A stretch of DNA of 64,000 nt, from contig NZ_JBEUWX010000001.1 of NCBI RefSeq assembly GCF_041770905.1, forward strand, positions 124,001 to 188,000, in the 5' to 3' direction. The notes under the pieces are model-generated. The model had not been told where the DNA came from. It worked only from the letters and a program-made list of their open reading frames with translations, and made no database searches. This stretch comes from Propionivibrio hellwigii. Lineage in GTDB: Bacteria; Pseudomonadota; Gammaproteobacteria; Burkholderiales; Rhodocyclaceae. A program made the position numbers and the translations under genes. This document shows, piece after piece, positions 56,198 to 64,000 of the stretch; within the stretch, counting starts at the first letter, position 1; the number at the start of each line of letters is the position of its first letter.

Positions 56198-56833
56198 ATG
56201 AAGAAAATATTCAATCTTCTTAATGTGTTGTGGACCTTGTTTTTTAGCCTGCTGATGATCGCGCCGTCTGCTTTTGCGCAGGAAGATTCACCTGACGCCA
56301 TGATCAAAAGCGTGACGGAAGAGGTGTTGAGCATCGTGCGCCAGGATAAGGATATCCAGAGCGGTAATACGCAGAAAGCGATCAATCTGGTCGAAACCAA
56401 GGTTCTGCCGCATTTCAACTTTCAGCGTATGACTTCGCTGGCGGTGGGGCGCGACTGGAACAAGGCCAATGCGGAACAGAAAAAACGCCTGACCGAAGAA
56501 TTCAAGACGCTGTTGGTGCGCACCTATTCAAATGCGCTGACCGGCTACCGTAACCAGACCGTACGTTACCGGCCGACGCGTATGCAGGCGGGGGATACGG
56601 AAGTCGTCGTCAAAAGTGAGATTCTTCAACCGGGTAACAAACCGATCCAGCTCCAGTACTCGGTCGAAAGACAGAACGAGGGCTGGAAAGTCTACGATGT
56701 CGTCGTCGCTGGCGTTAGTCTGGTCAGCAACTATCGCAGCACGTTTAATCAGGAAGTGAGTGCCAACGGCATTGATGGGCTGATCAAAATGCTGGTCGAC
56801 AAAAATCAGCAGAACAACCCGAACAAGCAATGA
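56198..56833 (+). CDS. mlaC: Periplasmic phospholipid carrier MlaC
   Basis: Shuttle between MlaA and MlaFEDB, 211 residues, with a signal peptide (cleavage after SAFA). MlaC/Ttg2D motifs: LPHFNFQRMTSLAVGRDW, LLVRTYSNALTGYRNQTV, and WKVYDVVVAGVSLVSNYRS. Confidence 0.96.
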   Translation: MKKIFNLLNVLWTLFFSLLMIAPSAFAQEDSPDAMIKSVTEEVLSIVRQDKDIQSGNTQKAINLVETKVLPHFNFQRMTSLAVGRDWNKANAEQKKRLTEEFKTLLVRTYSNALTGYRNQTVRYRPTRMQAGDTEVVVKSEILQPGNKPIQLQYSVERQNEGWKVYDVVVAGVSLVSNYRSTFNQEVSANGIDGLIKMLVDKNQQNNPNKQ

Positions 56834-57123
56834 TCGAACGCGACGAAAATGGCGTACGCTTGCGCGGCGCCATGCTTAACACTCATGCCACCGCCCTGCT
56901 TGCTGCAGGGCGCGGTTTTTTGCGCCAGAAAGATGCGCCGCGCCGCTTTGTCGTCGATCTGGCCGCGGTTGAGGAAACCGACGCTTCGGCGCTGGCGGTC
57001 GCTTTCGCCTGGTTACGTACGGCCCGATCGCTGGGTATCGACCTGCGTTTTGCTCATCTGCCGGCCGGAATGGTCAGTCAGGCCAGACTGTATGGCGTTG
57101 ACGATATGCTGCCGCTTGGCTGA
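56830..57123 (+). CDS. mlaB: STAS-domain protein MlaB
   Basis: Cytoplasmic STAS subunit that stabilises and stimulates MlaF, 97 residues. The family VDLAAVEETDASALAVAFAW is present. Overlaps the mlaC stop (ATGA). Confidence 0.92.
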   Translation: MIERDENGVRLRGAMLNTHATALLAAGRGFLRQKDAPRRFVVDLAAVEETDASALAVAFAWLRTARSLGIDLRFAHLPAGMVSQARLYGVDDMLPLG

Positions 57124-57149
57124 GCACTGCGCTATTTCTGGCTTTTTCT

Positions 57150-58076
57150 GTGGGCATTGCCGTTTCCGTTCAGCACGTTGTCAAGGATTTCCCCGGCCTG
57201 CGTGCGCTCGACGGCGTTTCTCTGGATATCGCCGAAGGTGAATTTTTTGGCCTGCTTGGCCCGAATGGCGCAGGCAAAACGACCCTGATTTCCTGTCTAG
57301 CCGGATTGGCGCGGCCAACGTCCGGCCAACTGACGGTGCTCGGCCGCGATGTACAGGCCGATTACCGCGCGACGCGGCGCTGTCTGGGCGTCGTGCCGCA
57401 GGAACTCGTTTTTGATCCCTTCTTCACCGTGCGTGAAACCTTGCGTTTCCAGTCCGGATATTACGGCATTGTGAGCAACGACGACTGGATCGACGAAATC
57501 CTGACCCAGCTCGATTTGACGGACAAGGCCGATACCAATATGCGCCGTCTTTCGGGGGGTATGAAGCGGCGGGTGCTGGTGGCGCAGGCGCTTGTGCATC
57601 GCCCGCCAGTTATCATCCTCGATGAGCCGACAGCCGGTGTCGACGTCGAATTGCGCCAGACACTCTGGCGTTTCATTCGGCGTCTTAATCGTGAAGGCCA
57701 TACCGTTGTTCTGACGACGCATTATCTGGAAGAAGCGCAAACCTTGTGTTCGCGTATCGCCATGCTCAAACAGGGGCGTATCGTCGCGCTCGACAGCACG
57801 CGCAACCTGTTGGCGCGTTTTGCCGGCCGCACCTTGAGTTTCCGTTTGGAGGAGGGCGGGCGCCTGCCAGAAGCACTGGCCGGACGAGCCGTGCTCAATG
57901 ATGGTCTCTGGTCGATGCGGCTGACAGGCATCGATGAGCTTGAACCGATACTGTCTGGCCTGCGTACGGCAGGGTGTCGAATCGAAGATATGCAATTGAC
58001 GCAGACCGACCTGGAGGACGTGTTCATCGGCCTCATGCACGAAGAAGCGCCGCATCTGCCGGAAAGCGTGCCATGA
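57150..58076 (+). CDS. ABC-2 type exporter ATP-binding protein (YadG-like)
   Basis: ATPase of 308 residues, GTG start 26 bases after mlaB. Walker A GPNGAGKTTL, signature LSGGMKRRVLVAQAL, Walker B VIILDEPTAGVD, switch TTHYLEEA. Substrate unknown. It follows mlaB in many betaproteobacteria. Pairs with the permease below, start overlapping by 4 bases. Confidence 0.92.
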   Translation: MGIAVSVQHVVKDFPGLRALDGVSLDIAEGEFFGLLGPNGAGKTTLISCLAGLARPTSGQLTVLGRDVQADYRATRRCLGVVPQELVFDPFFTVRETLRFQSGYYGIVSNDDWIDEILTQLDLTDKADTNMRRLSGGMKRRVLVAQALVHRPPVIILDEPTAGVDVELRQTLWRFIRRLNREGHTVVLTTHYLEEAQTLCSRIAMLKQGRIVALDSTRNLLARFAGRTLSFRLEEGGRLPEALAGRAVLNDGLWSMRLTGIDELEPILSGLRTAGCRIEDMQLTQTDLEDVFIGLMHEEAPHLPESVP

Positions 58077-58825
58077 CCGGGCTGCGTATGTTGCTGCGCA
58101 AGGAAGTTTTGCGCTTCTGGAAAGTCGGTTTTCAGACCGTCGGCGCGCCAATCTTGAGCGCGCTGCTGTATCTGACAATTTTCTCGCACATGCTCGATGC
58201 GCGGGTCGAGATCAACGGCGTGCGCTACACTGCTTTCCTGATTCCCGGCCTGATCATGATGTCGGCTTTGCAGAATGCTTTTGCCAATAGTTCGTCGAGC
58301 CTGATTCAGTCCAAGGTAATGGGCAGCATCGTTTTTATCCTGCTCTCGCCGATTTCGCACGCCGAATTTTATTTTGCATATCTGGCGGCGGCGATGCTGC
58401 GTGGCCTGATGGTGGGGGCGGGGGTGCTGGCGACGACCTGGTTTTTTGCCCCCCATACCTTTGCCGCGCCGCTCTGGATCGTCGTGTTTGCCGTTCTCGG
58501 CTGCGGTGTGATGGCTTCGCTGGGTATCATTGCCGGTATCTGGGCGGATAAATTCGACCAGCTGGCAGGATTCCAGAATTTCCTCATCATGCCGTTGACC
58601 ATGCTTTCCGGTGTCTTTTACTCGTTGCATTCACTGCCCGCCTTTTGGCAGCGGGTGTCGCACTTCAACCCGGTGTTTTACATGATCGATGGTTTCCGCT
58701 ACGGTTTCTTTGGTGTTTCCGATGTGGCGCCGGAAAAGGACTTGGTGGTCGCCGCCGTGTGTTTTGCCATCGTGTCCGCGGGCGCCTATGCACTGCTGCG
58801 CAGCGGCTATAAATTGAGGTATTGA
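58073..58825 (+). CDS. ABC-2 type exporter permease (YadH-like)
   Basis: Membrane protein of 250 residues with about six hydrophobic segments; ABC2_membrane signature includes FLIPGLIMMSALQNAFANSS and LPLTMLSGVFYSLHSLP-type regions. Start at 58073 overlaps the ATPase gene. Confidence 0.92.
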   Translation: MTGLRMLLRKEVLRFWKVGFQTVGAPILSALLYLTIFSHMLDARVEINGVRYTAFLIPGLIMMSALQNAFANSSSSLIQSKVMGSIVFILLSPISHAEFYFAYLAAAMLRGLMVGAGVLATTWFFAPHTFAAPLWIVVFAVLGCGVMASLGIIAGIWADKFDQLAGFQNFLIMPLTMLSGVFYSLHSLPAFWQRVSHFNPVFYMIDGFRYGFFGVSDVAPEKDLVVAAVCFAIVSAGAYALLRSGYKLRY

Positions 58826-58829
58826 TCTG

Positions 58830-59072
58830 ATGAAACTCGAAAGTGTCCAGAAACTCATTGCCGATGGGTTGCCCTGCGAGGGACTGAGCGTCCAGGGTGA
58901 TGAAAATTATCCGCAGGCGCTGATCGTCAGTTCGTGCTTTGTCGGTAAAAGCCGGGTGCAGCGTCAGCAGATGGTCAATGCGCTGCTCAAACCCTATTTT
59001 GATAGCGGCGAACTACATTCCTTACAGATGCAGACGATGACGCCGGAAGAATGGAGCGCTGCGCGTGGATAA
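58830..59072 (+). CDS. ibaG: BolA-family protein IbaG
   Basis: 80 residues, directly upstream of murA as in other proteobacteria. BolA core GKSRVQRQQMVNALL and C-terminal LHSLQMQTMTPEEW (conserved His) fit. The N-terminal conserved His found in many BolA/IbaG proteins (G-x-x-S-H-F) is replaced here: GDENYPQALIV. That residue helps bind a [2Fe-2S] cluster with monothiol glutaredoxin in BolA; its absence may alter that role. Confidence 0.85.
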   Translation: MKLESVQKLIADGLPCEGLSVQGDENYPQALIVSSCFVGKSRVQRQQMVNALLKPYFDSGELHSLQMQTMTPEEWSAARG

Positions 59073-60318
59073 GCTGCTGATCCGCGGCGGACGGCGGCTT
59101 TCCGGCGAGATTGCCGTTTCCGGCGCAAAGAACGCCGCCTTGCCGATTCTGTGTGCCGGCCTGCTGACGCGCGAAACGATGCGTTTCCAGAATGTGCCGC
59201 GCCTCAACGACGTGGCGACCATGCTGCGCCTGATTGAGCAGATGGGCGTCGGCGTGAAGCGGACAGGCGATGGCGAAATCGTCCTGGATGCCGGCAATCT
59301 CGATCATCCGCTGGCGCCATACGACATGGTCAAGACCATGCGGGCGTCGATTCTCGTACTGGGGCCGTTGCTTGCCCGTTGCGGCGAGGCGCGCGTTTCG
59401 CTGCCCGGCGGTTGTGCCATCGGTGCGCGTCCGGTCGATCAGCATATCAAGGGCCTACAGGCGATGGGCGCTGAGGTGCGTGTCGAGCAAGGTTATGTGC
59501 TTGCACGGGCGGCGCGGTTGAAAGGCGCGCGTATCGTCACCGATATGGTGACGGTGACCGGTACGGAAAATCTGATGATGGCGGCGAGCCTGGCGGAAGG
59601 TGAAACCGTGATTGAAAACGCCGCGCGTGAGCCGGAAATCGTCGACCTTGCCAACTGCCTGCTCGCCATGGGGGCGCGTATTGCCGGTGCGGGCACCGAT
59701 CGCATCGTCATCGAAGGCGTTGATGCCCTGCATGGCGCGACGCATACTGTCATGCCCGATCGCATCGAAAGCGGCACCTATCTGTGCGCCGCGGCGGCGA
59801 CGGGCGGCAACGTGCGCTTGACGCATACTTCGGCGAATTATCTAGAGGCTGTTCTCGATAAATTGCGCGAATCCGGTTGTGAGATCGGCAGTGGGCCGCA
59901 TGAGATTACACTCAAGGCGCCGGCGCGCTGCAAGGCGGTTGATGTGCGTACCGACCCGTACCCGGCTTTCCCGACCGATATGCAGGCGCAGTTCATGGCG
60001 CTCAACAGCGTTGCCGAGGGCACCGCCCTCATCCGCGAAACGATCTTTGAAAACCGCTTTATGCACGCCACTGAACTGATCCGGCTGGGCGCAAACATCA
60101 AAATCGATGGGAATACCGCCGCGGTTACGGGCGTTCCGCGTCTGGATGGCGCTAATGTGATGGCGACGGATCTGCGCGCATCCGCCAGTCTGGTCATTGC
60201 CGGGCTGGTGGCGCAGGGCGAGACGCTGATTGACCGTATCTATCATCTCGACCGCGGCTACGAGCGCCTCGAAGAAAAACTGGTGCAATTGGGCGCGCGC
60301 ATCGAGCGGGTCGGGTAG
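59065..60318 (+). CDS. murA: UDP-N-acetylglucosamine 1-carboxyvinyltransferase
   Basis: First committed step of peptidoglycan synthesis. 417 residues, GTG start overlapping ibaG by 8 bases. N-terminus LLIRGGRRLSGEIAVSGAKN, the catalytic, fosfomycin-binding Cys in LPGGCAIGARPVDQH, and PYPAFPTDMQAQFMAL are all typical. Confidence 0.97.
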   Translation: MDKLLIRGGRRLSGEIAVSGAKNAALPILCAGLLTRETMRFQNVPRLNDVATMLRLIEQMGVGVKRTGDGEIVLDAGNLDHPLAPYDMVKTMRASILVLGPLLARCGEARVSLPGGCAIGARPVDQHIKGLQAMGAEVRVEQGYVLARAARLKGARIVTDMVTVTGTENLMMAASLAEGETVIENAAREPEIVDLANCLLAMGARIAGAGTDRIVIEGVDALHGATHTVMPDRIESGTYLCAAAATGGNVRLTHTSANYLEAVLDKLRESGCEIGSGPHEITLKAPARCKAVDVRTDPYPAFPTDMQAQFMALNSVAEGTALIRETIFENRFMHATELIRLGANIKIDGNTAAVTGVPRLDGANVMATDLRASASLVIAGLVAQGETLIDRIYHLDRGYERLEEKLVQLGARIERVG

Positions 60319-60380
60319 AATTTTTCCGTCGGCTCAAAAAACAGGTCACAGAAAGATCGCAGACAGAAAGGAACCATGCC

Positions 60381-61025
60381 GTGGATGGCATCACGATTGC
60401 CCTGTCAAAAGGGCGCATTTTCGAAGAGACGCTGCCGCTGCTGGCGACAGCGGGCATCGAACCGCTGGAAAATCCGGAAACCTCGCGCAAGCTGATCATT
60501 CCGACCAACCGGCCGGATGTGCGCGTTGTCATCGTGCGCGCTACCGATGCGCCGACCTACGTGCAGTACGGCGCCGCGGATCTGGGCGTTGCCGGCAAGG
60601 ACGTGCTGATCGAACATGGCGGTGATGGCCTGTATCAGCCGATCGACCTGAAAATCGCCAAATGCCGGATGATGGTTGCCGTTCCCGCCGGCTTTGATTA
60701 CGCCAACGCCGTGCATCAGGGCGCACGCCTGCGCGTGGCAACCAAGTACATCAGGATTGCCCGTGAGCATTTTGCCGCCAAGGGGGTGCATGTCGACCTG
60801 ATCAAATTGTATGGTTCGATGGAACTGGCGCCGTTGGCGGGATTGGCCGATGCCATCGTCGATCTGGTTTCGACCGGCAGCACACTGAAGGCGAATAACC
60901 TTGTCGCCGTCGAATCCGTCGCCAATATTTCCTCGCGCCTGATCGTCAATCAGTCCGCGCTCAAGCTCAAACGCGCCAGGATCGCCCCGATTCTTGACGC
61001 CATTGCCCAGGTGGTCAACGCATGA
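60381..61025 (+). CDS. hisG: ATP phosphoribosyltransferase, short form
   Basis: First enzyme of histidine synthesis, 214 residues, GTG start. Short HisG proteins lack the regulatory domain and need HisZ, which is not in this window. Motifs: ALSKGRIFEETLPLL, YGAADLGVAGKDVLIE and IVDLVSTGSTLKANNL. Overlaps hisD by 4 bases. Confidence 0.96.
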   Translation: MDGITIALSKGRIFEETLPLLATAGIEPLENPETSRKLIIPTNRPDVRVVIVRATDAPTYVQYGAADLGVAGKDVLIEHGGDGLYQPIDLKIAKCRMMVAVPAGFDYANAVHQGARLRVATKYIRIAREHFAAKGVHVDLIKLYGSMELAPLAGLADAIVDLVSTGSTLKANNLVAVESVANISSRLIVNQSALKLKRARIAPILDAIAQVVNA

Positions 61026-62344
61026 TGCCCGCACTCAAACGTTTGTCTACGTCCGATGCCGATTTTTCCGTGCGCCTCGATGCGCTGCTTGCTTTCGAGA
61101 ATGCGCAGAACAGTGCCGTCGAGCAGACGGTTGCCGCTATTCTGGACGATGTGCGGACGCGCGGCGACGCCGCCGTGCTCCATTACACACGGGACTTCGA
61201 CCGCCTGAGCGCCAATGCGCTGGCTGAGCTGGAATTACCGCGCGCCACGTGGATGCAGGCGCTGGCGGCGCTGCCCGGCGAGCAGCGCACTGCGCTGGAA
61301 ACGGCGGCGCGGCGCGTGCGCGAATACCATGAGCACCAGCCGTTGCAAAGCTGGCAGTACGAAGAACCGGGGCGGACAGAAGAGGACGGCGCCGTTTTTC
61401 TTGGTCAGAAAGTGACGCCGCTCGACCGTGTGGGGCTGTATGTGCCGGGCGGAAAGGCGGCTTATCCCTCTTCGGTGCTGATGAATGCGATTCCGGCCAA
61501 AGTAGCGGGTGTCGGCGAATTGATTATGGTCGTGCCGACACCGGGCGGTGAGCGTAACCCGCTGGTGCTGGCCGCTGCCGCGCTGGCGGGCGTCGACCGC
61601 ATGTTTACGATCGGCGGCGCCCAGGCGATCGGCGCATTGGCTTACGGCACGGAAACCGTCCCGCGCGTCGATAAGATCGTCGGCCCCGGCAATGCCTATG
61701 TTGCTGCCGCCAAGCGCCGCGTTTTCGGAAGGGTGGGCATCGATATGGTGGCGGGGCCATCGGAAATCCTGATTGTCTGCGATGGGCAGACCGATCCGGA
61801 CTGGATCGCCATGGATCTCTTTTCGCAGGCTGAGCACGATGAGCTGGCGCAGGCGATGTTGCTGTGTCCGGATCTGGGCTACCTCGACCGCGTGGCGGCG
61901 TCGATCGAACGGCTGCTGCCTGCCATGCCCCGCCGTGACACGATTTTCGCCGCGCTGGAAAATCGCGGCGCATTGATTGCCGTGCGCGACCTGGAGGAGG
62001 CTTGTGAACTGGTCAACCGCATTGCGCCCGAACACCTCGAACTTGCCGTGACCGATGCGGATATTTGGGTCGACAGGATTCGCCATGCCGGCGCAATCTT
62101 CATCGGCGCTTACGCCTGTGAGGCGCTCGGCGACTACTGCGCCGGCCCGAACCATGTCTTGCCGACCTCGGGTAGCGCACGCTTTTCCTCGCCGCTCGGC
62201 GTGTATGACTTCCAGAAGCGCAGCAGCCTGATCCGCGTTTCGCCCGCCGCCGCCCGGACGCTGGGGGAGGTGGCCGCAACGCTGGCCGATGGCGAGGGGC
62301 TGGCGGCGCACGCCGCTTCGGCGCGTTACCGCGTCAAAGGCTGA
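61022..62344 (+). CDS. hisD: Histidinol dehydrogenase
   Basis: Last step of histidine synthesis, 440 residues. Family motifs: VGLYVPGGKAAYPSSVLMN, IGGAQAIGALAYGTETVPRV, ASEHDEL-type zinc region (SQAEHDELAQA) and IAPEHLEL. Its usual follower hisC is not next; hemG lies 111 bases on. Confidence 0.97.
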   Translation: MMPALKRLSTSDADFSVRLDALLAFENAQNSAVEQTVAAILDDVRTRGDAAVLHYTRDFDRLSANALAELELPRATWMQALAALPGEQRTALETAARRVREYHEHQPLQSWQYEEPGRTEEDGAVFLGQKVTPLDRVGLYVPGGKAAYPSSVLMNAIPAKVAGVGELIMVVPTPGGERNPLVLAAAALAGVDRMFTIGGAQAIGALAYGTETVPRVDKIVGPGNAYVAAAKRRVFGRVGIDMVAGPSEILIVCDGQTDPDWIAMDLFSQAEHDELAQAMLLCPDLGYLDRVAASIERLLPAMPRRDTIFAALENRGALIAVRDLEEACELVNRIAPEHLELAVTDADIWVDRIRHAGAIFIGAYACEALGDYCAGPNHVLPTSGSARFSSPLGVYDFQKRSSLIRVSPAAARTLGEVAATLADGEGLAAHAASARYRVKG

Positions 62345-62455
62345 ATAAGGGGTGAATTTTTATCGGGTGCAGATGCATCCGGTGCTGCGGATCGCATCTC
62401 AGATCGTGCGTTTATTCGCGTACCGGCAGGCATGAGTCCGATGTCGAGCGAGCCT

Positions 62456-62989
62456 ATGAAAACGGCGTCCATTCTGATTCTGTATTCGACGACAGACGGA
62501 CATACGCTGCGCATTTGCCGGTATTTGCAGGCACGCATCGAAGCGGCCGGGCAGGAAGCCGTTCTGATGCCTATCACCCGCGATGCAGCGCCGGACTGGC
62601 CAGCGTTCGACAAGATCGTCATCGCTGCGCGCATCCGTTACGGGCATCACCATCCGGATGTTTTCGCCTTTGTGCGCGCGCATCTCGATGTGCTGACACG
62701 CATGCCGAGTGCGTTTTTTTCCGTCAATACCGTGGCGCGCAAACCGGAAAGAAGCCGGCCCGAGACGAATCCTTACGTACAGAGATTTTTTCAGAAAACG
62801 CCGTGGCGACCGTCTCTTGTCGATGTATTCGCTGGCAAGCTCGATTATCCGCGCTATGGATTTTTTGACCGGCAGATCATCCGCTTCATTATGCGGCTGA
62901 CAGGCGGCCCGACCGACCCGTCCGGCGTATTTGAATTTACCGACTGGGCAAGGGTGGATGCCTTTGCGCGCAAGCTGTGCGCGCTGTAA
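62456..62989 (+). CDS. hemG: Menaquinone-dependent protoporphyrinogen IX dehydrogenase
   Basis: Flavodoxin-like HemG, converting protoporphyrinogen to protoporphyrin in heme synthesis. 177 residues from ATG 62456 (MKTASILILYSTTDGHT), matching family N-termini; upstream ATGs at 62432 and 62441 are possible. FMN loop YSTTDGHTLRI and FFSVNTVARKPERS (HemG loop region) are present. Confidence 0.9.
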   Translation: MKTASILILYSTTDGHTLRICRYLQARIEAAGQEAVLMPITRDAAPDWPAFDKIVIAARIRYGHHHPDVFAFVRAHLDVLTRMPSAFFSVNTVARKPERSRPETNPYVQRFFQKTPWRPSLVDVFAGKLDYPRYGFFDRQIIRFIMRLTGGPTDPSGVFEFTDWARVDAFARKLCAL

Positions 62990-62990
62990 A

Positions 62991-63016
62991 TAAAAAATGG
63001 GAGGCTTTCGCCTCCC
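62991..63016 (-). terminator. Bidirectional-looking terminator between hemG and nitroreductase
   Basis: Perfect stem GGGAGGC/GCCTCCC, loop TTTC. On the minus strand it is followed by TTTTTT, so it serves mainly the nitroreductase gene. Confidence 0.8.
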
Positions 63017-63089
63017 TGAAAATGCCGCCGATGAATCCGGGCTAAAAAACCCGGCCATCGGGAGATGCACGGATTGAAACGCGTGGGCT

Positions 63090-63776
63090 CTAGAAGCCGC
63101 GGAAGTCGGTGAACACTTCGACGGCTTCGCGCTCGGTTCTCAGCGTGTTTTCCGGCGCGTTGGGATCAGCGTAGCCGAGCGCCATGCCGCAATAGACGAT
63201 TTCATTGTCCGCGATGCCGAGATGGGCGCGAATCGTCTTGTGATAGTCGGCAAAGAAGGCTTGCGGGCAGGTATCAAGGCCGCGTGCACGCGCTGCGATC
63301 ATCAGGTTGCCCAGGAACATGCCGCAATCGACGAGCATGCCTTTGCCGAGGCGGTTGTCGAGCGTGAAAATCAGGCCGACCGGCGCGTCGAAGAAAATGT
63401 AGTTACGGCCAGCCTGCTCCTTCATCCGCACCGTATCGCCTTTCTGGATGCCCAGCAGGCTGTAAAGGCCGAGGCCGCACTTGCGGCGGCGCGACAGCCA
63501 GGGTTCGACCCATTCTTTCGGGTAATAGTCAAGTTCGCGCCCGCCGTCCGTTTCGCCGGCGGCGTGCTTGGCCATGATCGCGGCGGAAAGCGCATTTTTT
63601 GCTTCGCCGCTCAGCGCATAGACCCGCCAGGGCTGAACGTTGGTGCCGGAAGGCGCGCAGGCCGCCAGTTCAAGCAGTTCGCGCACTGTCGCCTTGGGCA
63701 CCGGCGTAGGCAGGAAGCGGCGCATGGAATGGCGCGAGCGGATGGCTTCGTCGACGTATTTGATGGCTTCGTTCAT
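63090..63776 (-). CDS. Nitroreductase-family flavoprotein
   Basis: FMN-dependent NAD(P)H oxidoreductase, 228 residues, substrate unknown. N-terminal FMN-binding RHSMRRFLPTPV and ACAPSGTNVQPWRVYAL; later DCGMFLGNLMIAARARGLDT. Sits on the minus strand between hemG and hisC, its stop 73 bases from a terminator. Confidence 0.9.
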   Translation of the reverse strand: MNEAIKYVDEAIRSRHSMRRFLPTPVPKATVRELLELAACAPSGTNVQPWRVYALSGEAKNALSAAIMAKHAAGETDGGRELDYYPKEWVEPWLSRRRKCGLGLYSLLGIQKGDTVRMKEQAGRNYIFFDAPVGLIFTLDNRLGKGMLVDCGMFLGNLMIAARARGLDTCPQAFFADYHKTIRAHLGIADNEIVYCGMALGYADPNAPENTLRTEREAVEVFTDFRGF

Positions 63777-63856
63777 GGTTTCCTCTCTTTCCTTTCTTGG
63801 CGTTTAGAGTGTTGGCGCGTGGTTTATACCCATTGTGTAGAGCCGGGCGGCGTAAA

Positions 63857-64000
63857 TCATTGCCCGCCGCCGGAGGCGTTCACAATGGCCGATAAGGCGT
63901 CGGCCAGCGCACGGCACTGCGCGTCCGTGCCGATGCTAATGCGCAGATACTGCTCAATGCGCGGCTGTTTAAAATGGCGGATAAGAATATGGCGCGCCCG
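63857..64000 (-). CDS. hisC: Histidinol-phosphate aminotransferase, C-terminal end only
   Basis: 47 codons plus stop (TGA at 63857-63859) run off the right edge. The sequence RARHILIRHFKQPRIEQYLR and ISIGTDAQCRALADAL is the standard HisC C-terminus with the substrate-binding Arg region. It is opposite in strand to hisG and hisD. Confidence 0.85.
   Translation of the reverse strand, partial: RARHILIRHFKQPRIEQYLRISIGTDAQCRALADALSAIVNASGGGQ

Overview
The window is a GC-rich stretch of a betaproteobacterial chromosome; I cannot name the genus. The class assignment rests on gene order (ibaG-murA-hisG-hisD behind the mla operon, with mlaA inside it), a short HisG, a PlsC with an HX4E motif, and the miaB-phoH-ybeY-corC-lnt run. 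No rRNA, tRNA or CRISPR array was seen.

Layout. 1-7.4 kb: a very large trimeric autotransporter adhesin, cut by the left edge, containing a 1,249-bp segment present twice and apparently identical, followed by a BamE/OmpA-type lipoprotein resembling TpgA. 7.5-11.5 kb: a truncated TRAP receptor gene (dctP), an MliC-like lipoprotein, and a candidate operon of an unusual ureohydrolase, a 35-residue membrane peptide and a PutP-type symporter. 11.8-18.2 kb: sugar-acid genes, partly decayed: a uxaC stump, an intact mannitol/fructuronate-type dehydrogenase, a frameshifted gnd, and on the other strand a 2-hydroxyacid dehydrogenase with an FGGY kinase. 18.3-26.6 kb: gloA, a hexose-6-phosphate mutarotase, glyQS, gmhB, plsC and a YgjP-type metallopeptidase. 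26.6-28.3 kb: a complete IS1380-family element with a CTAG target duplication. 28.4-34.2 kb (minus strand): a hypothetical gene, miaB, phoH, ybeY, corC, lnt. 34.8-37.4 kb: an SDR and a split transketolase. 37.8-44.3 kb: cls, a methyltransferase, dsbC, a hypothetical gene and uvrD. 44.4-46.6 kb: a gene-free island of three repeat families. 46.6-53 kb (minus strand): lpdA, a membrane protein, sucB and sucA. 53.3-62.3 kb: mlaFEDACB, an ABC-2 exporter, ibaG, murA, hisG, hisD. The right end holds hemG, a nitroreductase and the end of hisC.

How the genes work together. The mla genes form a complete retrograde phospholipid transport machine, including its outer-membrane lipoprotein, and run on into peptidoglycan and histidine synthesis. 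sucA-sucB-lpdA supply the whole 2-oxoglutarate dehydrogenase. The miaB-lnt block is a conserved housekeeping set. The dctP and uxaC stumps and the broken gnd suggest a lost or failing hexuronate/gluconate pathway. Convergent gene ends are rich in short hairpin repeats and a roughly 105-bp MITE-like palindrome, so this lineage carries several dispersed non-coding repeat families.
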